In this document: positions 11,346 through 22,060 of the stretch, one piece after another | Position numbering within the stretch: the first letter of the stretch is position 1 | How the letters are laid out: every line of letters begins with the position of its first letter | DNA from: Dermanyssus gallinae | Lineage: Eukaryota > Arthropoda > Arachnida > Mesostigmata > Dermanyssidae | DNA length: 64,000 nt | Direction of reading: 5' to 3' | Assembly: GCA_003439945.1 (NCBI GenBank) | Contig: QVRM01001404.1 | Coordinates: 79,001 to 143,000, forward strand | Position numbers and translations under genes: made by a program | The notes under the pieces: generated by a model | What the model was told of the DNA's origin: nothing | Seen by the model: the letters and a program-made list of their open reading frames with translations, nothing else | Databases searched by the model: none

Positions 11346-12376
11346 ATAAACTACCGACTGAAAGTGGCTACTTCATATCAACCCATCATCATAGCCCCAA
11401 CAATGTGATAATAATCTGATGTATAGAGGGTGCAATGGGCTTTGCCGGTCGGCCGGGGCCCTCATGGCAATTGTGGTCGTCGGCAACGTGGTCGTCGAAC
11501 GCCATTAACTCGCCACTCCAGAGCACAGAGGCTGTATGCTTTCGAGTGTACTCGCAAGTACTCATGAATAAAGCTATAATAAAGCTATGTTTCATTCACT
11601 CATTCATTCATCATACGGTTGTTGATGTTGTAGTTGCTGTTTTTATTGCTCTCGTATTGCTTCATAGGACCGGACCCCAAGCATGAATACAAATGTGCCG
11701 CATCGAACCCGTGCACCGCTTATATGTGTACGCCGATCGCATGACGCCTGTCTGCACGCTATTGCACCACCACGCCACCATGATATCATGGTCAGCTCAA
11801 AACTACTTTGTTTTGATATTGAATATGTTACAACCATTTTCATCGGAACTACCTTCGTTTTACTTCGTTGTGCTTACGACTTCTGCTAAAAGTAAACCTC
11901 ACGACTACTACTACAACTAATACTGCTGCTATTTGCGGTTAGTGTAACTTTTCCTCGTAGTTTTGCGCCAAAAAAAATACGAAAAATAAATTACTTTCAA
12001 ACACACGCTTCTTACACAGATTTACTTTTCGTCTAGTACTCACCTGGCCGAGGCTAGTCGGGATCGACGGCGGTTTGCTGCTGGTGTTGTTGTTGTTGTT
12101 GTGGTTATTATTGTTGTTGTTGTTGTTGGTGCTATTGTTGTTGTTGTTGTTGTTTTGAGTGTTCGGAGTCTCCGTTGTGTCCGTGGCCGGCGGCGGCGTC
12201 GTTGACGGCGGAGGCGTTGTCGTAGTCGCCGGCATGAACGACGGAACAAATACGGGCGCGTCGACGTTCAACTTGGTGAACTGCCCGCTCAGCTTGTCGG
12301 CATCGGAATCAGCGTCGGCGTCGCCGCCGTCCCACGTATCGGGGGTAGCCGCGTGTTCCTGCTGCTGCTGCTCCAT
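5510..12376 (-). CDS. eRF3: Eukaryotic peptide chain release factor eRF3 (GSPT), three coding exons
   Basis: eRF3 is the GTPase that partners eRF1 in translation termination in the cytosol. Coding exons join at 12376-12044, 7231-6796 and 6597-5510 with phases 0 and 1; all junctions are GT-AG. The product is about 618 residues, close to metazoan eRF3. In order it has: a PAM2 motif binding poly(A)-binding protein (LNVDAPVFVP, residues 36-45), Thr/Pro-rich and poly-Asn stretches (50-97), an acidic then Lys-rich linker (about 120-190), the G1 loop GHVDAGKS (201-208), DAPGH (278-282), NKMD (340-343), and C-terminal beta-barrels ending in GRFTLRDEGRTIAIGKVL. The segment INKMDDPTVNW is typical of eRF3 rather than EF-1alpha or HBS1. 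The start ATG at 12376 is chosen because it places PAM2 in frame. No frameshift is seen. The stop is UGA with C following. Confidence 0.95.
6796..7231 (-). CDS. eRF3: eRF3 coding exon 2 (linker, P-loop and switch I region)
   Basis: The acceptor follows a long CT-rich tract (TTGCTTTAG ending at 7232) and the donor is G|GTAAGT at 6795. The first codons (PVIGSGD) continue exon 1 in frame. An internal Met at residue 119 (MDKESP) could serve as a start for a shorter form lacking PAM2, but the upstream frame is open through the splice. The exon includes GHVDAGKS. Confidence 0.93.
8104..8141. repeat. (TA)n(CA)n microsatellite
   Basis: About 11 TA units run directly into about 6 CA units. Confidence 0.95.
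8640..8935. repeat. GC-rich island with poly-C run, probable dispersed element
   Basis: The base composition changes sharply from AT-rich intron to GC-rich, with an uninterrupted C run near 8692-8708. Its style matches the second island at 45486-45930, although I cannot align them over a long stretch. A 72-codon plus-strand frame inside shows no domain. A truncated retroelement end is possible. Confidence 0.4.
9143..9225. repeat. (TA)n microsatellite, about 80 bp
   Basis: Uninterrupted alternating TA within eRF3 intron 1. It produces spurious poly-(Tyr-Ile) open frames on both strands. A shorter TA run follows at 9300-9316. Confidence 0.97.
9620..11110. repeat. Dense trinucleotide-repeat cluster inside eRF3 intron 1
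   Basis: Runs of ACC, AAC, CAG, GGT, GTT and GCT triplets recur throughout, for example ACC at about 9630-9655, GTT/GCT at about 10770-10810, and CAA/CAG at about 10920-10992. Also present are GGTC tetramers near 10200-10260. They give many overlapping open frames of homopolymeric residues on both strands, none with a domain or usable start. Confidence 0.8.
11309..11343. repeat. (TA)n microsatellite
   Basis: Uninterrupted TA run of about 35 bp in eRF3 intron 1. Confidence 0.95.
11668..11790 (-). repeat. tRNA-derived SINE fragment (family C), copy 2
   Basis: On the minus strand an A-box-like GGTGGCGTGGTGG (near 11780) and B-box-like GGGTTCGATGC (near 11710-11700) are followed by GCACATTTGTATT and GGGGTCCG. 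This is the same order as the copy at 636-775. The B box is degraded, so pol III activity is unlikely. Confidence 0.5.
12044..12376 (-). CDS. eRF3: eRF3 coding exon 1 (PAM2 and poly-Asn N-terminus)
   Basis: 111 codons from ATG at 12376 to CAG|GTGAGT at 12044/12043, phase 0. The exon starts MEQQQQEH. It carries PAM2 (LNVDAPVFVP), Thr/Pro repeats, then an Asn-rich block at 12154-12086 interrupted by a few Ser, Thr and His residues. The DNA of the block is a GTT/ATT microsatellite on the plus strand. Confidence 0.9.
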
Positions 12377-14240
12377 AGCGGCTGAGAGGTTCGAAGTCGT
12401 GCCGAAGTGCCACCCTTGATCCTCGTCGTCTTCTCGTCGCGTCTGGTTGTTGCTCTTGCTGTACTACGTTATTACGACTACGACTCCTACTATTACTACT
12501 ACTACTATCGCACGAGAGAGAGACAGTTGTTGCTGTTCTTGAGGTTATAGTTGGGTTTATTATTATTATTATTGTTGTCGTTGGTGATTGTATTGCTGCT
12601 GCTGCTGGCAATGGGGCAGAGTTGACGCAGCTGCTAAAGTTTCTGCTCTCGGTTCGTGGTGCTGTTGTTGCTTCGGATGTTCGGATTTCGTTCGGACGTC
12701 GTTGTTTCCGACGTAAAACACGGCCGACTCTCGTTTTCGATCAGCGGATTCTGCTACTGCTGCTCAGTTACTACACACACTCTAAACAGAATGATGATGA
12801 TTAACGGGTTATGGTAGATAGATGGTGCTGGGGGGTACTGATGATGATGGCGATGATGGTGATGAGGGTGAAGACCGAGGCGGCGGCGGCGGCGACAACA
12901 GGATACCAACCGAGGATACCAACCGAGATAGGGGGAATGTGGGGAGGGGGGTTAGGCGGAGGCGGAGTGAAAAAACAACTTCAGCAGAGCCCCCCGTCCG
13001 CCGCCAGCGATCGATGGCTGGGTGGCTGGTGCTAGACGAACGGAATGGAAACGAAACGGAATAGCCGGGTCAGGCTGGGCGGGAACAGGCGCGATTGTTG
13101 GCCTCCGTGGCGGGTGGAAGGTGTTAGGACGTCGTTTGCTTGGTGGTTCGGTCGACAGATCGATGATGTTACTCATTCCCTCTCGCAGCACGCTGGCTGG
13201 CGGGGGTGGCCGGACATCGAGAAACTCTCGACCTGCTGCCGCTTGCAAGTGAGCCAGTGATGGTGATGTTGATGCTGATTGATGATGACGATTCGATGTC
13301 CTGTCTCTGCCAATAAGGCCACAACAACCGATGCCTAGGACAGACTACGCACGAGCTGCACCATGCGGCATAAGGCCGCGAGCGATGGCCGCGGTGGCCC
13401 GCACCACCGACCGAGTCGGCGGCAGCACCAGCAGCAGCAGCAGCAACAACAACAATTACCACCACCACGTTCACCACCACGTTCACCACCAGCTAAGCGC
13501 TCGTTTCGGCACAAATAATGAGAATCGTGGCCACTGTCGATTCTTTATCGATTCTTTCACCCACCACCGCCACCACCACCAGTACACGAAATAGTAGTAG
13601 TAGAAAAGAAGAAAAAGAAGCAGAACCCGCAGCAGCAGCAGCTAAGAACAGACGGACGGCCCAACGACAACCGTTGTTCTTCTCACTATCGTCGTCGCCG
13701 TTGTTAACGACGACGTCGTGGTCGGTTTCTTGTCTAATTCTTGTCTGCCTGTCCGTCTGTATCCAGCTCGTCGTTATTTGTCTATGTCGTCGTCCTGCGG
13801 CCGGAGGACAGCACTAGTCATCCACTTACAGTTACAACGACGACGACGACAACAACAACGACGACGACGTGATACGGCGTATGACGGCCGCCGATATTGA
13901 CAACGACGACACGACGACGACGCACGAGAGAGTAAGAGCAGCTTCTGTGGCAGCAGCCAGCCCCACACCATCACACACAGATTGACCACACCACACCGGA
14001 CCGCACCGCACGACAACCAACCAGACAACCAGACGACCAGACAGCCAGACAGGCAGGTTGTCTCGTGGACGCGGCACAATTTCGAATCGAAACCGGAACT
14101 GCAACGGTCGTCCTCGTTGTTGTTGTTGTTGTTGTCGTTGGCGCCGCGGCGGCCGCCGCCGCTGCCGACGTCGTCTCGCCTGCAGCGACGATGCCCGCCA
14201 AAATTTCAAATTGAACATCGTGGCGGCGGCTGCAGGCGTT
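12377..14240. repeat. Triplet-repeat-rich DNA upstream of eRF3
   Basis: Presumed 5' UTR and promoter region of eRF3 on the minus strand. ACT, ATT, GAC/GTC (about 13845-13925), CAC and GTT (about 14115-14140) runs alternate with GC-rich sequence. No clear TATA box or initiator could be singled out. Open frames here are Ser-, Thr-, Arg- or Cys-rich products of the repeats. Confidence 0.55.
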
Positions 14241-16839
14241 AAAAGCAGGAGCCTAGTCTGCGGTCGACCTTTATCTATGACTGGAGCACTAGCTCCAATT
14301 ATTACGTCTTCTTACTACGTTAAGGCAGGGGGCTATACAGCAACGAATTATGATGGTAGCTTCTCAGGTAGCCTAGTTTTATCCATAATTGCCAAAAGGT
14401 GGTCCACGATGATTGTGCGTATGACACTTTCCCTATAACATTATAGCGGTGATTTATATATCGTAAATTGCCTTATTTCACGTTCGTTCGTTTACTTATG
14501 TTACGTACGGATAAAGAGATAACAATCGAAATATATGCGATTATGTATAGAATATATTTATATAAATTAACATGTAATTTAATACAATTGAATTGGCAGC
14601 TTGAAGTAATTTAATACGTAGCCTATTATTTATTCGAGGTTTATGTACACAAGAGCATTTCAGTATTTTGCAAGCACTTAGTTCTAACATCAAAACCTAT
14701 GATGGCAGATCTACGGCAAAGGATACCTCGCAAACCTTGGACGTCGTGCAGTTAAAGTACACACTTCTTTCCGACAGACGATATATTGCCACTCAACATG
14801 CCCAGCTGTCACAGTTTTCGTCGGTTGCAACAAGTATCAAGACTACCCGAAATCAAATCATGCATATTTGCTATGAGATTTAACCCTATTTAATGCGACC
14901 CTTAGTGTATTTATGATGGTTATTTATTTAAGAACCACTCCTTCATTTCAAAGGCGAGTACGGTATCCTACTTTGAACATCTCTGGCCACAAAATTAATC
15001 CAGCCCATCTCGTCCAAACTTAGAGATTATGTCCAACAGTATTTTCAATTCACCGTAGCCTATTATTAAGCGCACACTACCATTGGTAAACACTAAAATC
15101 GGTATTAAAAACGTGTGTTATTTTCCCTAACATTCTAGAAATCATCTAAGAAACCCGTGCTAAACCTGGCGAATTTAAGAGAGCGATGTCTCACTATGAG
15201 CGTAGATGTTACTTTGAAAATGTTTTTAATTCTAGATAGTTTAGTACGGCATACAAGTTTCCAAAATTGGTATTAGCTCTTCCAGGTTAGACTTAAGTAA
15301 GCGTATCAGCATGAACCAGTATCAGCGAGAAATTGATCTCATCTACTAGATTCTGGCGACAGGAGTAACATGAGCCACTGCGGGCCAGATACGAGAGAAC
15401 AGAGACGCAGGAGCAATGCTAAATACGTCTGCAAAATAGAGACGCGTTTGTAAGCGACGAACATTTATGCAAAATACAGACGCCTATGTGGGTAACATAC
15501 GGAATATCTGATAGTAATAACAACGAATGATGAACAAGTGACACTTTTTATACTATCTAATACCATGTTTCAAGCAAAGGCGACGTTTATGTTGCGTGTG
15601 GCTGAAATTTGTCAAGTCAGCATTTGTCGTAGACATGGACAACCCGAACTCAGTACCGTGATTAGGCCTTTTTATTGTTAGAAGTGGACGGCTGTGCAAA
15701 GTGAAGCTAGATAAAGTTTACAAGGACTTTGCACCAGCGTTGTCAGCCATTTATCTTTGAATTTATTATTGCAAACGTGGCCGGCCACCCACCAAAGAAG
15801 AACCGACCCGGACGTTCAGTTGAGGTCACTACGCCAGATATGGCTGAAAACATTCACGTTTCCATCCACGAAAGATCACCGAATGAAACTGTATGCGTTA
15901 GCAGAGATTGTTGGCACTTCAGCAGGTGGGATGCATAGTGTACGCGTATTGCATCAATTAGAAATTAAAAAAATGTGTGCAAAACACACACGAAAGAATT
16001 TTCGCAACAGGGTTTGTCAATGTTCAAACGCAGCCTACAATACTTTTGGCCTCCATTCGTAACTATGGACGATTTACCACTATTCATCTAAGTTAAAACG
16101 TTATTCAAAGCAGTGGACAGCACCAGGTGAATGCGCTCCGAAGGGAGCGAAGGCCTTCAACCAGTATTTGTTTTATGCACATATGTGCTGCATGCTCCAC
16201 TAATAAGATCATTAACATCCGCAAACTTATATTCCTCTTCAACAAGATGATTTTCGAAGGCCTCCGTTCTCGGCTAAGCGTAAATTGTTCTGAGATCCTC
16301 CACAAAGAGTGGTGTCGAGGCTAACATATAGACAAGCCGGTTGGGGCTAGTGCGGTAGACCACAAGCACTTTTTTAGATAGCTGGCTTTAATTTTGTCAA
16401 GTAATATTTAGCCCGTAAGCAGCGTAATTCATCTTTTTCGGAGAGCCTACCTCCGCCGTGAAACTTCATCGCTCTATTTTTTTGTACAATTTCACTAGAG
16501 TGAAGATGTAGTCCTGTAGTCTGATTAATTGAAGTGTGTTCAGTTACCCCGTCGTCGATGATTACACACCGCTCATGCAACAAAGCTTTTTCTTTGGAGG
16601 AGGGTGAATGCATTTACACACTGGCGCGACGGGCATAGCATGCGAGCCTACCCGAGCTGTGTGGAACTGGGCCCCGACGGCTGGATCTTGTTCCGTCGAG
16701 ACCCATACCCATTAAAAACACATCTCCCTTTAAGCTCCACATTCTATCAGCTCGGATCTTTATTTAACAGTGCTATGGACTGACAGGAGCTGTGGCGGGT
16801 GCCAATCGGATCAAGCGGCCGTTGTCACCCCCGGGTTCC
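14241..16839. other. No recognised gene
   Basis: AT-rich sequence. Short open frames of 60-126 codons have no recognisable domain. I see no clear repeat family in it. Confidence 0.4.
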
Positions 16840-17571
16840 TCAGCTCATCAGACACGCTTTGGTCATTAACCTGTGAACCCGGTCTTCTATAAGCAGTGTC
16901 GTCTTCCTGCTGTCCGGAGAGTCACCGAAGCCGTTCTGTTTTGAGATTAACTTTTTAAGCATCCCTTCAGCCAGTGATCTCCCCTCTTCCCAGTTTTCAC
17001 CTAATCCACAAATGTAGCTTGCGAATCCTTGCATGCCCTCTCGGATTGCCGTTTTGACCCCTGCATCTGCCAGCCTATCCCTAGTCGCCTGTAGTGCCTC
17101 ACAGAGGGCTGGAGATGCAACCAACATAGCTTGTAATAACTTTGGTATTACCGCTGGAACACCACATAATGCTAATTTCTCTAGGATTATTGTTCGTGAC
17201 GCTGTATTGAAAGCCTTCTGGTCTACGGAAACAGCGAAGAGAAAATTACGTTCAACTCGGATGGCCATCTGAATGCTGTTGAGTAGAACAGCACAAGCCG
17301 TCATCGTCACCCCAAACGGAAGCATACACCGGGGGCGTTTGGGGCCAAACCGTTGATGAGCTAGCATACATCTGTCGAAAATAACTATCCAGCCTTTCAG
17401 GTGATACTGGACGGGCTGTTGGGCGCGTGTCGGAGCGCATCCATTCATGTGGATGAAGCTGGGAATATAAATATAATAACTGCAAACGAAACGCGCGAGA
17501 TTGGTGCGCAATAAGCCATCTTTTACAGATTTCTGGGTCACACATCCACAGTCACAGTAGCAAAATTGCAC
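16840..17571 (-). mobile_element. Decayed non-LTR retrotransposon, reverse transcriptase fragment
   Basis: A 243-codon minus-strand frame includes a reverse transcriptase finger/palm segment: a DQKAFNTASR block corresponding to motif A, followed by LEKLALCGVP. The same block, in diverged form (TFNTAQHSIALWKLATYGVP), occurs in the LINE at 25389-27250, so they belong to one family. The motif C (YxDD) region is absent. The fragment is truncated at both ends and has no complete ORF. R2-like affinity is suggested by the zinc-knuckle C-terminus of the sister copy. Confidence 0.6.
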
Positions 17572-18160
17572 GAATTAGTGGCTGTGGAGGCGTACTTTAA
17601 AGGCCTCGAGATTTCCTAACACAGGAAGCACTTGAAATGCCATTCCAGGAAAGATCCCGAAAACCCTTCATTTCCTCCACCCCAGAAACGAAACAAATGA
17701 ATTGGTATGAGCAGTGCTTTCTACACTAGGAGCAGGCCCTCTGCGGGATAAATCTAGAAATTAAAGAGAAAGACTACAAATTGCTTGATAAAAACGCACG
17801 GTATTCTTATCTGTGGTGGGGGACTTTAAGGAATTCTATTTGTCAGTCACATGATATGCGCCGATCCCAATATATTAGTATGGAGGTTTATATAGCAGTC
17901 ACTGCAATAAATCACACATTATCCAACGTTCTTATATTTAGATTTTCTAAACCAGCGGCCGATTTCCCTGTGACAGCATTTTCAGTCAGTCGCCTCTAGA
18001 AAAACAGTTGCAATATTTGCGCAGCATAACTCTGATATGTAAACGTGCCGTATGCATTTCAACATTGATCATATCTATAGATCAACCCCACAGTAGACTT
18101 TAGCGCAATTATCGAGTATACGAGACGCCGTAGAGCATGATTTAAACTCTAGCAGATAAA
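17572..18160. other. No recognised gene
   Basis: AT-rich spacer between two LINE fragments. Ends at a (TA)n run (18161-18181). Confidence 0.4.
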
Positions 18161-18181
18161 TATATATATATATATATATAT

Positions 18182-20240
18182 TTCAATTTTCAATTTCAAA
18201 CTTGGTTTATTTACGGAACTGCATTTCACAACGCTTAAGTTCTTGGCAAATAAAAATAATTAAAAAAAACATGATTCAAACAAAGAAGTAGAAAATCACT
18301 CTCGACAAAGTCCAAGGAGTGCCTTTTATAAGCACTTTACACGATCGCCGTGGTTATTGAGTATCACAAGAACACCAAAACAGCAGCTGGTATGTTTGAT
18401 TGAACACGAACAAAATGTAAGGCTACACACTTTTAAATATTCGCACAAACGAAGTACACTTCACTAGTACAGCATCTACAGAATTCACAACTATGCGTAA
18501 AAACAACGTATAAACACAACTATCTAAGCCGAGTGTGTGCCCCTATATACAAAGCACTACAATCCTAATTCCGAATTTACCTAGATTACAAGCCCGATTC
18601 TGACTGTGAAATTAAAAGCCACCGTTTTTGTTCACGAACGAAGAAATGTTTCCTTGTTAGGCATCTAATGTGTTTGGGAATGCACGTCCAGGTTTTCGGA
18701 AGACGGCATGCAAGTGCGTGCTGACTGGACTTCAGGGACACAGAGGACACTGCAAAAGTTGTTGCACGTCTAGTTGATGTTCGGCTGAGGGTAGATATTA
18801 GTGGAAATGCGATTTCCGTGGGCACAATACCTTGCGAAATGTTGTATGCTAACATTGAAACCCTTAGCGTGTAAATGCTTTCCACAGTAAGTAGATTAAA
18901 ACGACTAAATAAGTCACGGACCGAATCCCTTCGCTTCCTTGAAAAAATGCTCTAAGTGCATCATTTTGTATCACTTTGGCTCTCCGGAAAATTCCATCGT
19001 AGCCACCACCCCAGAGAAGAATACCATAGCATAGCACTGGTAAGAACACGGCTTTGTATACCATAAGTAGACCCTCTATGGGGACCCCAATCATTTTCAT
19101 TCTACACAGCGCTATTGTAATATTTGCGCATTTTAGGTGCAATATAATTCAGATGAGGATGCCACCTCATGTTTTCCTGGAGAACGAGCCCCAGACACTT
19201 AGCTGTATGCGATAGCTCAATGTTCCGTGTCTTGAGTATTAAGCTGTCAGGTAATGCCAGTTGCCTTGGGGATAAACGAAAAACTATATAATTCGTTTTA
19301 CTAGCATTGACAACTAGTCCAAAGCTGTTAAAATTTCGAATTATATTATCAACCTTTAAAAGCGACTGGTGCAAGTCCGTATTAAAATTTCGATGATTCA
19401 CTCCGAACAGTAGCGTAGTGTCATCAGCAAAAGCAATAGTTGAGCCAAGGTTTTGCCCCTGGATGCTTAATAGAATGAAGTTCAGAAGAATAAGAAACAT
19501 AAAAGGTCCAAGAACCGAGCCTTGAGGGGTACCGATGTCAACCTGCTGCCAGGAGGACTCCATTTGACCAGCTAGAGGTCCTGCAATTGATGGAGCTGCC
19601 AGCTTTAACAGTTTTGCAGGCACTCCCATGACGCCTCGATTCCAGCTTGCTTTAAGACTAAGAAGGACACCAAGGACTTCAGGAACAGAAACAGCAGAAA
19701 ATGAAAATACACTGCCATTTTTTCTCCATACCTCGTCTAGCAAAGTTCCTATATCTCTGCTCTTTTTGAGGTGAGCGACCGTAGTATTTCCTAACGTGGC
19801 AAAGTGACGGTTTAGCTCGTCTGCAATTTCAACTGGGTTTTCTAGTGTTTTATTCTCGCCAACTAATGACGAGGACGGTAGGTCCACTGAATCAAGTCGC
19901 CTACCACAGATTCCATTGATGAATCTCCAGAGTTGAGCGGAGTCATCGCGCAAGGAAGCAAAGCGATTGCGGTAGAATGCTGTCCTCGCGGCTCGAATTG
20001 CATTGAGGTAGCGGCGACGGCTGTTTAAATAGGAAATTTTAGAATCTATCGATTATATGGTCTGCGGTACAATTGATTAACTCTGCGACGCAGTCGCCGT
20101 AAACCTGGAGAGAAAGAAAATTGATTCCCCTTGCGGGAGCTATCAGAAGCAAGGGGATCCACTAAATCAAAGGACTTTTCATACATAAGAAGCAGGGTTT
20201 TACAGAACACATCGAAAGCCGAATTTACGTCTATTGCATC
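18182..20240 (-). mobile_element. Decayed non-LTR retrotransposon (CR1/Jockey type)
   Basis: Minus-strand frames at 19953-19102 and 19142-18864 carry a reverse transcriptase: IGTPQGSVLGP (motif B) and the catalytic FADDT box (about 19430), then a thumb region with YLG-like and KAVFLPVLCYGILLWG segments typical of this superfamily. Between KLAAPSIAGPLAG and motif B the central palm with motif A is missing, indicating an internal deletion. Frameshifts separate the frames. The 3' end abuts the TA run at 18181. The element cannot be autonomous. Confidence 0.75.
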
Positions 20241-20503
20241 ATAAACTGCTAACCACGAGACATCTTGTAAGCGATATAAAACAAATCAATTTTAGCTTTA
20301 TTGTGACTTCTACGTGGGTTTGGGACCAATTCGGCCAACGGTTTAGCAGCGGCAGAGTTGGCAGAAAAAGATAAGAGAGCTGGGTAATGATCAGAAAAAA
20401 CAAGAGTTTCGAGAACCACAGGCATGACAGTAGCAAATCTTGAGCAATTAGAAACAGCAATGTGGTCAATACACGTACGAGACGCGGGTCTGTATTTATA
20501 TAA

Positions 20504-20564
20504 TTGTGTAAATTATATAAATCAAAACTACGTGTGCAGTTTTGATTTATATAAGTTTACACAA
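20504..20564. repeat. Near-perfect inverted repeat (about 26-bp arms, 8-nt loop)
   Basis: Left arm 20504-20529 and right arm 20538-20564 are reverse complements apart from one or two positions, separated by ACGTGTGC. It lies between two LINE fragments, just before a (TA)n tract at 20574-20614. Confidence 0.8.
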
Positions 20565-20571
20565 TGCATTG

Positions 20572-20573
<2 letters not shown>

Positions 20574-20614
<41 letters not shown>
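20574..20614. repeat. (TA)n microsatellite
   Basis: Uninterrupted TA run of about 40 bp. Confidence 0.95.
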
Positions 20615-20616
<2 letters not shown>

Positions 20617-20629
20617 TTCAGCGATCATC

Positions 20630-22060
20630 CCACCGGGCAAAACACGTGCAAAGACCGCCGATGCGCCTGGCAGCTCGCTGCGTGGTATTTCACGCATATT
20701 TGCGAACTTGGTAAAAAGCAAAATTTGCCGCTGAAGGATGGCCCCACACCCTGCCAAGGCTGTAGCTCAACACTGGTACATTCTTAAGCTCAAACACACG
20801 CAATGCCGCACTCAGAGACAGTCGTCGAGGGTCTTTCACCTCTGTGTGAATAGAGACAATAGCCGCTTGACCCCTCTCACCGATGTGCTAAGTAGAGGTC
20901 GTTCCCGTATAATGTAGTCTTAGATCCAAATACGGGAAGGAGTTGACAAACTCCAGCGGTTGGCCATTGCAGAGTATAACGTCCGCTGCGGCCAATCGAC
21001 CCTACGGCGAAATATAATTCGCCTTCTTCTTCCGCGAATTTATTTGCAGGCCCTTACGGTAAGGGTAACTTTCGCCGACAATTCGACGAATGGCACCGCT
21101 GGTCCCGGTGGGCCACTATTATGCCATCCGCATACATGACGACGGCGTTTCTAAACTCCACTCGTACATGGCGGAATAGGTCTGCGATGGGCAAGGAACA
21201 TGCCAGGCAACTGAGAGGGTCCCCTTGAGGGGTCCCTACGTTTTGACTCAGCTGCAAGGTGTCCTCGCCCCTTACGTTTACTTCAAGGCGGTCTTCAGCA
21301 AAGACGCTGGAGAGCACTCGTAGAAAAGAACCACCCACCCCAGCACGTCGAAATGAATCGAGTAGTAAATGACGGGGAGTTTTGTCGAAGGTCTTAACAC
21401 GATCGATAAAGACGGCGTACAAGTGACTCCCGGGCACAACCAACACCCGCTCAACTTCCGACTGGAGTGCATGGATCGCGTCCTGTGTACCTCGACCCTT
21501 CCTGAATCCGAATTGCTGCGGACGTAAGACCTTCTCCACCGCTGGAAATGCCCTCGAGATAATTAACATAGTGAACATTTTCTTAAAAGTGCGTTATGAC
21601 CCGATACCCCGGTAGAGATTTGGATCGTCCACGTTGTCACCATATTTGCCGTTCAATAGCAGAGTTAGGCTGGCCTCGTGCCAAACCTGGGGTTTGTGTC
21701 CCCCGGTTAGTCACTGAATAAATAGATTACACAGATCCTCTGCTAAGACTTGGGACGACTCTGCCCAATGTTCGTAATAGATTCCATCAGAATCTCTACT
21801 CTCTTTCTTGGGTAATCCGCGCTAGATATGCACCATCCTCTTTCACCGTGAACGGCGAATTTATGTAGTTTAACATACAATGCACTATGCATGCTTTTGT
21901 TGAGCCGGCAAACAATGTAGACATGTGGTTCGCGCTCTGGTCTCTCAAGCATACGAAACTTTTCCTCTTCATTCTACTGGCGCTGTTTCTCCATAAACAG
22001 TTTCTTAGATTGGTCTATGTCGGCCATAGGGCGCCCGACGACTCGTAGCAGGGTACTTTG
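20630..22060 (-). mobile_element. Decayed non-LTR retrotransposon, Jockey-like reverse transcriptase
   Basis: The frame at 21578-21054 begins in the RT domain (RPQQFGFRKGRGTQDAI), then motif B (VGTPQGDPLSCL) and a motif C reading YADG in place of YADD, so the second catalytic Asp is lost. Further downstream on the minus strand the thumb segment (LEFVNSFPYLDLRL) continues to about 20640 with stops and frameshifts. The motif A Asp is also changed (FIDRVKTFD). A dead fragment of a different family from its neighbour at 18182-20240. Confidence 0.7.

Larger units (their letters stand above)
7232..12043 (-). other. eRF3 intron 1 (4.8 kb), repeat-rich
   Basis: Bounded by GTGAGT (12043) and TTTAG (7232). 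It contains (TA)n tracts, a GC-rich poly-C island, a SINE copy and dense triplet repeats, listed separately. No alternative coding exon is convincing. 7240-8100 shows nothing recognisable. Confidence 0.85.

Noticed and set aside
9835..14438. Numerous 60-140-codon frames rich in Ser, Thr, Asn, Cys, His or Arg
   Set aside because: All are built from triplet microsatellites, overlap on both strands and lack domains, apart from the eRF3 first exon, which is anchored by PAM2 and a splice donor.
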